NCBI GenBank assembly: GCA_023091735.1
Contig: JALKBU010000061.1
Coordinates: 36,809-100,808, forward strand
DNA length: 64,000 bases
Reading direction: 5' to 3'
Origin: Trichomonas tenax
Lineage: Eukaryota; Parabasalia; Trichomonadida; Trichomonadidae
The position numbers and the translations under genes were made by a program. Below are positions 40,020 to 48,609 of the stretch, one piece after another (position 1 is the stretch's first letter; every line of letters starts with the position of its first letter). Under the pieces are notes generated by a model, which worked only from the letters and a program-made list of their open reading frames with translations, made no database searches and was not told where the DNA came from.

Positions 40020-40232
40020 TGTATACTTTAAAGTCTTTTGATTGGACTTTTAGATTAGAAGAGCGAAGCTTAAAATTTGAGCACTTGGAATTCGCTAATA
40101 TACGTTTTCAACACCTACAAAAAAATTTTTATTGACCTTTTCCATTAAAAAACGTTCGATAAATTTAATATCAAAATTCAAAGCAAATTTTTTTAAATTT
40201 ATTTACGGGTGCAATCCACGGATAATTATCTT

Positions 40233-40714
40233 TTAAATCTTTGAGCCAATATATATGTATTCTGGGTTATAAATTCTTCTATTCATTCGTTTTCCGATTT
40301 TTGTTGGGACTTTACGGATGCAATATATCGAAACACCGTTTTCTTTTGGATTTTCAACAATTTTTATTTCATCCACATCATATTTATGAGGTCTTTCACC
40401 TTTATTCCATCTATGCCAAGTAATCGAAAATACTTTACCTTTACATCTATAAATAAGTTCACTTTCACATCCTTTCTATTCAGTTATTAATTCACAACCT
40501 TCATTTCCAAATTGTTCTTTAATCCATTCGGGATTTCGACCATGACCTGAACGGGATGAAATTTATGTTTTAATAGGTAATGAGTCCTCAATTTTTTCAG
40601 TTCCGAAGGGTTATTTTGAATCAATTTTTGTTAAGTTTTCATTCGATTTAATTGAAAATTCATCAACTTTTACTAACTTGATCCCCCTTTTTTCATAAGC
40701 TCAGGTGAAACGAT
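40233..40714 (-). pseudogene. Fossil of a repeat protein resembling DUF723-type viral domains
   Basis: One minus-strand frame is protein-like over about 160 codons, with three internal stops: TAA before PFGTEKIED, TAA before ISSRSGHGRN, and TAG at 40476-40478. The clearest part reads GRNPEWIKEQFGNEGCELIT, then SELIYRCKGKVFSITWHRWN, KGERPHKYD. The pattern 'E-G-C-E-L ... Y-R-C-K-G-K ... I-T-W-x-x-W-x-x-G-x-R-P-H' resembles small treble-clef-like repeats (DUF723 type) common in phages and large DNA viruses, and expanded hypothetical families in trichomonads. Assignment is from pattern recognition only. Confidence 0.45.
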
Positions 40715-41204
40715 AGCCATATATATATATATATATATCCGAACAAAAGAAATTAATTTATTTGCTCGGTTTTTTGTATAAATATATATGTTGGTCTACA
40801 TCCTCTATATTTAGAATGGCAAATAACCCCGGGGTATGTACTACTAAAACATCGAGCTTCGTATTTTTCCATGCCACGAAAAATATAGCATCCACATAGG
40901 TATGTCAAAGTATGTGCAAAGTTTCAAGCAACAAAACCGATTTTTCGAGGTTGTCCCACCTCTATCTGATTGGTTGTCAATGGAATTACAGAAAAGTATT
41001 TCATCATTATTTTGGCGATACACCATAAACAAGTCTATAAATCATAAAATATATATTCAAAATGACGCTTAATTATGTGCTTATATTGCTATCATAAATT
41101 GATGGTATTTGACATTTTAATAATGTAAAGCGTCAAAGTGGCATAAATAAAAATAGGGTGGACCCTGAAATAGAAAATAAAAACAAAACGGATTTAAGAT
41201 TTTG
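40715..41204. other. Spacer with (AT)n and promoter of the coiled-coil gene
   Basis: Contains a short TATATA run near 40720. AAAGTGGCA lies at 41135-41143 and an AACGGATTT word just before the ATG at 41205. No gene seen. Confidence 0.45.
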
Positions 41205-43238
41205 ATGTCAACTGATTCAGACAGTGACCCGATTATCGATCAGTTCATGGACAACCTGAACGACGTTGGCAATACCATCAAGGCTAAAAACGCCGAATTG
41301 TCGCAGCGCGAAGCTAAATTAAAAGAAGAATTCGAAAAACACAAACAGCACCTTGCAGAGCTCGCAGCACGCGAGAAGCAGTTACAAGACTTCGCAGACG
41401 ATTTGATGAGGACACAGGAACAGTTTGAACAGGATAAATTAAACGCGCAAAAAGAGATCGAGAAGAAGACGAAGCGCCTCGAAGATCTTCGTTCAAAGGT
41501 TGCGATAAAACAGCAAGAAGTTGATGAGCAAGCTACAATATTGCATATAAGAGAGAGCGAAATGCAAGAATTGAAAGATCGTGCTTCAAAAATCGAGCGC
41601 CGTCTTGCTCAGAAGCGTAAAGAAGTCGAACTCAAGGAGCAGGAGGCTATTGAGGCCCAAGCAAGGACAGAACAGCGCCAGAAAACAGCTGCTGAACTTC
41701 AATCTCAACTCAAGCTTTTCAAAACTGAGTATCAGTCGAAGCTCGCCACTCTCCAAGACCTCCAGAAGACTGAAGAAGAGAAGAGACGAGAAGTCGCACA
41801 AGAAGAAGCACAATTAGAAGCTGCAAGAGAAACAGTTGCAAAACTTGAAGAAGAACTCAAAAAAATCACTGCACAACATGAGCGTGAGCGTGCAGAGCTT
41901 TCCAAGCAACTCGCTGATCAGATCTCCGCAACAGAAGCTGCAAAGAATGCAGCCTCCGAACTTCAATTGACCGTTGAGTCTCTCAAGCGTGATGAAGCAA
42001 CACTCACTGACAAACTCAGACGTAAAGAAGCTGCTGTTGCTGCCGCTCGCGAAGAATTGGCGCAGCTTGAAGCTAAGAATGAGCACTATGATGAGCAGCT
42101 TCGTCAGGCTAAAAACGAACTTGAACAAGCGAAAGCAGAGTTTGAGCGTGAAACAGAGAAGATGAAAAGCACAGAGTTCCGTATTGGCGATGATTTGATG
42201 AAGATTGATGATCTCGAAGCAACACTTGAACGCGAAAGAGATGAGTTACAAGCTGCACGTCAGACACTGGAAAAAACAAGACAAGAGAGTCTCAAGGCTA
42301 CACAGAGAATTGCCGATCTCAATGATCAACTCCGTCGCCGCAAGGAAGAGCTCAGAGAGAAGCGCAGAATGAACCAAGAAAGAGCTGTCGAACTTGAAGC
42401 TAAGAAGCGTCTTATTTCGTCAAAGCAGCCGAAGCCATCTCTTGAACCATTGCAGAAGAAGATCGAAAAGGCAAGATCTGAACTTGCTGAGATAGAGAAG
42501 AGAAATGCTCTCGCTCGTGAAAGAATTCGCAAGGAAGAAGAGGAACGCAGGAGACAGGCAGAAGAAGCGAAACAAAGAATGATCTCTCAAATCAGACAAG
42601 AAGGGGAACGCAAGGAAGCAGAATTACGCTCACAGCTCCATGCTGCGAAGAAGGAAAAGAAGCAGTTAGAACAGAGGCTTAAACAACTACAGGAAGAAGC
42701 GACTTCAATGGAAACAACATTACAGAAGATGAGAGGAGATCTCTCTACAGCTGAAGCAGAGAGTAGCCGTGTGAAGCAATTATTGATTGCCGACAAGGAA
42801 GCTCAGAGACAGAGTGAAGCAGAAGAAGCAAGATTAGAGAAGAGAAGAGCAGAGCTCGAAAAGCAGCTTGCTGACTTAGAAGAAGAGGAACAGAACTTGG
42901 ACAGAGAAGAGAAAGAATTAGATAGGCGTTGCCAGTCCGTTAGAAGCGCTCTTGATGAGGTTCAGCGCAGGAGAGTTTCTGCTACAAATGGTCCATTCAA
43001 GACAGCTGATGCATTAGATGGAATTGACGCTATAGAGGGAAGCCAAGCAAATGTTGCTGATTTGGAGAGAAGAGCAGGAAAGTTGATGAAGAAGTGCCAT
43101 TCCGCACTTGAAGAACTCAGAAGAGTTAGGCGCGAGAAGGTCGGTGAGGAGCACAAGGCATTGCTTGAGCTCATTGAGCAGAAGGAAGACAAACTGATGG
43201 CATTGCATAGATCAATATTCAACAAAGACGACTTGTAA
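41205..43238 (+). CDS. Coiled-coil protein
   Basis: A 677-residue protein. The longest frame begins at a TTG; the ATG three bases later is the real start (MSTDSDSDPIIDQFMDN). From about residue 25 to 590 it is nearly continuous coiled coil, rich in Glu, Lys, Arg, Gln and Ala heptads (for example LEATLERERDELQAARQTLE). A short break follows (SATNGPFKTADALDGIDAIE), then a final coil. No head domain, signal or membrane segment. Looks like a cytoskeletal or basal-body filament-type protein; length and composition are also compatible with tethers. C-rich codons suggest fair expression. Function not determinable. Confidence 0.8.
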   Translation: MSTDSDSDPIIDQFMDNLNDVGNTIKAKNAELSQREAKLKEEFEKHKQHLAELAAREKQLQDFADDLMRTQEQFEQDKLNAQKEIEKKTKRLEDLRSKVAIKQQEVDEQATILHIRESEMQELKDRASKIERRLAQKRKEVELKEQEAIEAQARTEQRQKTAAELQSQLKLFKTEYQSKLATLQDLQKTEEEKRREVAQEEAQLEAARETVAKLEEELKKITAQHERERAELSKQLADQISATEAAKNAASELQLTVESLKRDEATLTDKLRRKEAAVAAAREELAQLEAKNEHYDEQLRQAKNELEQAKAEFERETEKMKSTEFRIGDDLMKIDDLEATLERERDELQAARQTLEKTRQESLKATQRIADLNDQLRRRKEELREKRRMNQERAVELEAKKRLISSKQPKPSLEPLQKKIEKARSELAEIEKRNALARERIRKEEEERRRQAEEAKQRMISQIRQEGERKEAELRSQLHAAKKEKKQLEQRLKQLQEEATSMETTLQKMRGDLSTAEAESSRVKQLLIADKEAQRQSEAEEARLEKRRAELEKQLADLEEEEQNLDREEKELDRRCQSVRSALDEVQRRRVSATNGPFKTADALDGIDAIEGSQANVADLERRAGKLMKKCHSALEELRRVRREKVGEEHKALLELIEQKEDKLMALHRSIFNKDDL

Positions 43239-44296
43239 TTATTTTATTATTTATTTTTATTTTTTCTAAAAGCAGTATGTATTTGATTGATATCTCATTC
43301 AATCTTTATTCATTTCTGTTTTAAATATTATGCATTCAATTATATTCAAAACAAATAAAATGACTCGTTTTTCCTCATTTCACAGGAGCGCTCTATTCTT
43401 CTCAATTTAATAAACTTTTCAAATTTAGCAGTGCGAAAAAGAGTCATCATTATTTTTGGGAGAATAACACACAGATCTTATGTGTGAACACTTGGAATAC
43501 TTTTTTTCCAAAAAAAAGCTAAAAAAGCATATTTGTGATTAGATTTACCTATTTATCATCGACAACAACATATTTTACGTTATAAAAATGCTATACAATG
43601 GGAATATAATATATTATAATGAGTAAAGCACATCATGGAAAATCAATGTTTTTGATGCAAGATATATCTAATATTTAATGAAATATAAACTTTGTTAGCT
43701 AATTCTTTAATATATCATGCACAACAGTATTTCGTACATTGAGGTTCAATAACTTCGCAAAAAGTTAATCCAGTGAGTTAAAAAACGAGTTTCGCCGACT
43801 TTGCGTTTAAATTTTAGACAATCCTCAAAATTATAAATAAAAAAAATTGAATCTAAATCTATTTAATGTAGATAATATGATTATATTTATTATTTGTATT
43901 TCAATATACAATATATCATAATTGTTTTTGACCTTTGCATGAAAATATTAATTTAAAAAGTTAACTTTAATGAAAGTCTTTGCAACTATTATTATTAATA
44001 TACACTCAATGTGCAGAAGCATTAGATGCAGCATCTCAGAATAAGACCGATAAAATTCAAAATTCATTATATTAAAAAAAGTTTGGTCATTTAGAACTTA
44101 AAATATAGATTTGCGTATAGGATCTGATAATGATTCTTGACATTTTTAGTGGGAAAAACAAAACTAAATATAGAATTCAAAATATCAAATGGTAAGTGGA
44201 TATTTTTTAGATTTATTTTTTTTAAATTTATCTATTTTATAATACAAATGAAAAATAAGAAGAACAAATAGAAAGTGTACGTTTAAAAATTTTAAA
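43239..44296. other. AT-rich spacer, nothing recognised
   Basis: About 1.06 kb of AT-rich sequence with no frame, repeat or RNA I can support. Confidence 0.5.
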
Positions 44297-47200
44297 ATGA
44301 CGCTTTCAGATGCTGATTTTTTCAAGAAACTCGGAAATATTCTTGATGATTCACCACCGGAAGCTATAATGAAAAATACTGAAATACTTCAACGCGTTCA
44401 AGACTGCTTATTAACGATGGAACCATTAGAAAATATGCAATCTCTTCAAATACTGCGAGCATGGTGTAGAAAACTATGTGTAAGAGTTAACTTGGAGAAA
44501 GATAATAGAATAAATCACCAAAATTCAACAGATCTTTCGTTTCCATTTAAAAATCTTGTAGAAAGATTCACAAAAACATACGCAAACCTCACAATATCTC
44601 TATTTAGAAAGCCAGCACTACTTCCTTTGGCAGTTTGTGCTTGCAAAGAATTATTATCAATCACAAAAACATCACCAAGCGATGATATAATAGAATATTC
44701 ATTAAACAATCTTACAAATAAAGACGTCAGACTACAATTACTTGGTATTCTCGCAAATTCGAAAACAATTGTTGAAGATCTGCCCGTTTATGATGCAGAA
44801 ATAGCTGTTAGATATCCATTATTACACAACGAACTTGTTAATGTATCTCCTGACGATGTGAAGGACAACATTAAAACAATCAAAATGATTTATAATCAAA
44901 TTCAAAAAATCAATATTCAAGAAGCAAGACCAGAACGAGATTTACTCGAATTTTGCAATTTTAAGTCCTTAATCGGTAAAATCAGCAATGAAATCATCAC
45001 TTCTCATCCTTCAAAACTCGTTAGAAAGAACTTTTATAGAATCATTGATGAGAAGGACATCAAAGCGTCATCATTCGTTAATTCATTGTTGACATGCAAT
45101 ATATTCGATCCATTGCTTAAAGAGATTGCCATTCCTTACGTTGTTTCTCATATCGATGAAATATTATCGAAGCCTTTGACGCAAGCACAACTCATTTCAT
45201 TGCAGATGATTCCGATAGGAGAAGGAAGTTCAATATATTCAGCTATTGAAGAATATTTAGCAAAGGCAGATAAACTCACGGCAATCAATGCTTTGTGCAG
45301 ATTCTTGTTCCACAAGTCAGAATGGATTCGCGAACAAGCAAAAATGAAACTGAATTCTCTTTTGGGATTCGACATTAAAATAAATGGACAGACATTCATT
45401 GCTGACACATTAGCGAACGATTACATGACAAGATTAAAGCTCCCAGGAAAACCAAACAATCCATCAATGATTTCAAACTTTGTTGATACAATATTAAACA
45501 AAGATCAACAAGATTTCATCAAAGCAACGGCTTCAAAGCGTCTCGTTGATATGTACATGAATCCATTTAATCAGATGCAACAATACACAAAGAAATTATA
45601 TAATTTGCCTTTTGACAAGTTTGCAACACTTCTTCATGCGGTATCAATTCGCGATCCAACATTTATTGTTGATACAGAAGAAAGAATGATTGATTTACTT
45701 TCTAAAATCACTCCTGAAACAATGAATGATTTGATTCCAATTCTAGGGCGTTCAATATTTACTCCTTTCGTTAAAATAGAATCTGGAGGTGCTTCTTTAT
45801 TGAAATTACCACGATATTCGGAAGAAATTTATAATGTTCCATCTTCGTGCGGTTTTTATGATAGAGTTCTCTATAATCCAACAAACGAAGTTCCGTTTTC
45901 TGATATACTGCATGAATGGTGCAATTACAAGCCTGTTCATGAAAAACCACTCAGCGAAGAAGCTGATTTGCGAATGCTTTCGAGGATTTCTACATCAAAC
46001 ACGAACTTTGCAATCGACATTATTGAGCAAATCAATGAGAATCCGAGAATCATTGATACAGTTCTTTGTGGACTTGGACCAATTCCAAATGTTATGCATT
46101 TCTTGATTATAGCTGTTTTGTCTTCGAAATTAACAGCTCCTGCTTTATGTGAATTTTGCTCGAAACACATTGTTGAATCGCCAGAGATTGGATTAAAGCT
46201 TGCTGAAGTTTTAACAGAGTTTGGTGGCTTTGTTAAAATCCCAGAAGAAATCAATGAATTCATTCTCAACGAAGAAACGAGAAGAAGTGCTTTGGCATTC
46301 ATTACTGCAAAACTCAAAAACAAGCAATCAATCAAAGATGTTGATTTAGAACCACTCAAGGATTTATTAGATAATCCTCTTCCAACGAATGTTTTGCGTC
46401 AAGTTCTTGCGATTATATCATCATTCAATGTTAGATTATCGAACATGAATCTTTTCTTCGGGCAGAAGGATCCCGTAATAAGAAGTCTAGTTTTCCATTT
46501 AGCTGAAATCAACGATGAATCAACAAACGAAGCAGTTAACATTGCTTTCAACGATAACGAAGCAGTTATAACACGCACAGTATGTATAGAGTTATTATCA
46601 GAGTACTTCATGACACACAAAATAATGAGAAACAAACATTTCATTGATTTGTTTTACCATCAAAAAGGAGAAACAGCATTTACATTTGCATTGATGAAAT
46701 TACTTTGCATTCCAGATATAAGAGATCAAATTGAGATTTACGAAGACTTCGTTCTTCAATATCTCACTACAAAAGCATCGGAAAGATTCACAACTGTTGC
46801 ATTATATTCACTTCAATCACATGAATTTTCAGATCAAAATATTGTGACAGCATTGGGAAACTTGATTAATGATGACAGATATACGAATCTTGTTTTGCAT
46901 CTCTTGACGACATTATCAACATCAACACTCTCCAATTTCACTTCGGAGATGATCTTTTATATCACGGATGCTTTGGAACAATTCGATCTTGAATTAGCTC
47001 TTATATCAGTTAATAAATTGATCCATGCAAAAGTTAAGTTCCCAGATCAATCAATGCTTCATATTCTCTCTTTGTATAAGTCTATTGTTGAAAGAAAAGA
47101 ACATTCTGAAACTCTGAGAGCTGTTATGAGTCAAATATTCCACGTTTCAATGAGTGCAAGAAGTATTTCGCTCAAAAACGGTTTCCTGCAAATGGCACTT

Positions 47201-47911
47201 GTTGAAATGCTTTATGCACCAACAGAACACTTCTATTCCATTGTCAAAATGGTCTCTGTCTTCATTTATAACTATAAGAAAGGACAAAACCGGATTCTCA
47301 AAATTTGGGATTTGAAGACATTACATTCTTTGTTCACTGTCAATCCAACAATTTTGAACTTCTTTTTGTGCTATGCAAAGCAAAATGAGAACACACAGCA
47401 ATCATTTTCACAGCTTTATAATAACACAACACTTCTTGATACAATATTAGATTCGATCGAATCAGCAAAAAGAGCTTCAAATATTTATTTGTTGCTTGAA
47501 CTATTCTCGAACATTCTAAATGGTAAAAGTGTGAGAAATAGACTATATATCAATCAGCGCTTGATACCACATTATGTAAAGCTTGTCCAGAAGTATGCAA
47601 GCGAGAAGAAAGTTGGTCCATTGGAAGGCTGGTTACGTGTATTCATTATGTTAACATTGCATAGCGATGGAATAGAAAAACTTTATGAATTCACACGCGT
47701 TCCTGAGCTTTTGTTGTTCTTCTTCAAGAGCTGTGCGGAGATACGCAATAACAGAATATTCCTGACATTCATGAGGAACTTGATTAACGACAAGAAGCAC
47801 TGGAACTCTGTCAAAGATTCAATCATCGCTGAATGCCAAGATAATAACGAAACAGAACTAATCAAAATATTTGAGAATCTCTGCATTGCTGCGAAGAAGA
47901 AGGATAATTAA
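44297..47911 (+). CDS. Very large ARM/HEAT-like protein
   Basis: A 1204-residue, almost entirely helical protein starting at ATG 44297 (MTLSDADFFKKLGNILDD). Units of 35-45 residues recur over the whole length (for example VRLQLLGILANSKTI, then VIRSLVFHLAEINDESTNEA, then FTTVALYSLQSHEFSDQNIV, then LLLELFSNILNGKSVRNRLY). No signal, membrane segment or catalytic motif. Scaffold proteins of this size include rotatin-like centriolar, condensin-like and exportin-like proteins; none is convincingly matched. Ends with a basic tail (AAKKKDN). Two other large helical-repeat genes lie within 15 kb, so local duplication is possible but similarity between them is low by eye. Confidence 0.75.
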   Translation: MTLSDADFFKKLGNILDDSPPEAIMKNTEILQRVQDCLLTMEPLENMQSLQILRAWCRKLCVRVNLEKDNRINHQNSTDLSFPFKNLVERFTKTYANLTISLFRKPALLPLAVCACKELLSITKTSPSDDIIEYSLNNLTNKDVRLQLLGILANSKTIVEDLPVYDAEIAVRYPLLHNELVNVSPDDVKDNIKTIKMIYNQIQKINIQEARPERDLLEFCNFKSLIGKISNEIITSHPSKLVRKNFYRIIDEKDIKASSFVNSLLTCNIFDPLLKEIAIPYVVSHIDEILSKPLTQAQLISLQMIPIGEGSSIYSAIEEYLAKADKLTAINALCRFLFHKSEWIREQAKMKLNSLLGFDIKINGQTFIADTLANDYMTRLKLPGKPNNPSMISNFVDTILNKDQQDFIKATASKRLVDMYMNPFNQMQQYTKKLYNLPFDKFATLLHAVSIRDPTFIVDTEERMIDLLSKITPETMNDLIPILGRSIFTPFVKIESGGASLLKLPRYSEEIYNVPSSCGFYDRVLYNPTNEVPFSDILHEWCNYKPVHEKPLSEEADLRMLSRISTSNTNFAIDIIEQINENPRIIDTVLCGLGPIPNVMHFLIIAVLSSKLTAPALCEFCSKHIVESPEIGLKLAEVLTEFGGFVKIPEEINEFILNEETRRSALAFITAKLKNKQSIKDVDLEPLKDLLDNPLPTNVLRQVLAIISSFNVRLSNMNLFFGQKDPVIRSLVFHLAEINDESTNEAVNIAFNDNEAVITRTVCIELLSEYFMTHKIMRNKHFIDLFYHQKGETAFTFALMKLLCIPDIRDQIEIYEDFVLQYLTTKASERFTTVALYSLQSHEFSDQNIVTALGNLINDDRYTNLVLHLLTTLSTSTLSNFTSEMIFYITDALEQFDLELALISVNKLIHAKVKFPDQSMLHILSLYKSIVERKEHSETLRAVMSQIFHVSMSARSISLKNGFLQMALVEMLYAPTEHFYSIVKMVSVFIYNYKKGQNRILKIWDLKTLHSLFTVNPTILNFFLCYAKQNENTQQSFSQLYNNTTLLDTILDSIESAKRASNIYLLLELFSNILNGKSVRNRLYINQRLIPHYVKLVQKYASEKKVGPLEGWLRVFIMLTLHSDGIEKLYEFTRVPELLLFFFKSCAEIRNNRIFLTFMRNLINDKKHWNSVKDSIIAECQDNNETELIKIFENLCIAAKKKDN

Positions 47912-47960
47912 TTATATGTTGTAAACTAATTTGTTGTATTTTTAATTTTGAATTTTTTTG

Positions 47961-48335
47961 TTGGGCATAATAAAGAGTCATGAAAAGTGACGTGTTTACA
48001 TGGCAAATGTAATTCATTTTGACATGTAAAATTGTTTTATTTATAAAGTATCCATTTGCTAATTATTTATAAGTTCAATTAAACTTGTTATAGCATCTGC
48101 AAATCTTATTAGAGAATCTATCAAGCTTGTTATAGTTCATTTCAAGCTTGTTAAAGAGTCTATTAAGCTTGTTAGAGAGCCTATCAAGCTTGTTAAAGCG
48201 TCTATTAAGCTTGTTAGAGCGTTTATCAAGCTTAATAGAACACCCTTTATTAAAATGGCAGACTTTACCTGTCAAAACGTATTTATAACTGCCATGTAAA
48301 CACATCACTTTTTCGTGACTCTTATTTTACCCTAC
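47961..48335. mobile_element. MITE-like element with long TIRs and an internal 21-bp repeat
   Basis: The outer arms (47961-48005 and 48290-48335) are inverted copies: AAGAGTCATGAAAAGTGACG on the left, AAGAGTCACGAAAAAGTGAT on the right, then GTGTTTACATGGCA on both. A further inner pair (TTTTGACATGTAAA at 48017-48030, complement of TTTACCTGTCAAAA near 48264) extends the arms to about 70 bp with gaps. Between them lie about six 21-bp units beginning AAGCTTGTTA (48123-48240). Length about 375 bp, no transposase. Target-site duplication is unclear. Sits between two helical-repeat genes, 50 bases after a stop codon. Confidence 0.65.
48123..48240 (-). repeat. 21-bp minisatellite inside the MITE-like element
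   Basis: Units AAGCTTGTTANAGNGTCTATN at about 48124, 48143, 48165, 48186, 48208 and 48229. Because 21 is divisible by 3, the minus strand is open and would encode a seven-residue repeat (NKLDRLS, NKLNRLF, NKLNRRF). I do not consider this a real protein without expression data. Confidence 0.65.
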
Positions 48336-48609
48336 ATATTAGAAGGATATCCATTGCAATTAAAGTTTGTCGGTTCAAACTTTTTAATAATTGCCACTAA
48401 TTAAAATTGATTATTTCTCGACAAATGAGCGTATTTAAAGATTTATTCTGATATAATAAGATACAGTAATATGTATATATTATGTTTGATATATTTAAAT
48501 TATGTGTTAATATATAAATATATGATGAAAAGTTGAATTTGTGATCCCGAGAAATACCAAAAATAAAAAATCAATAATTTTTAGAATCATAGATATAGAA
48601 TATGATTTA

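Noticed and set aside
48075..48308. 77-codon minus-strand ORF with a seven-residue NKL repeat
   Set aside because: It lies inside the MITE-like element and follows from the 21-bp period; no other sign of a gene.
48541..48609. GTG start of the large HEAT-like protein
   Set aside because: GTG is not a normal start in a eukaryotic nucleus; the first ATG is 48610.
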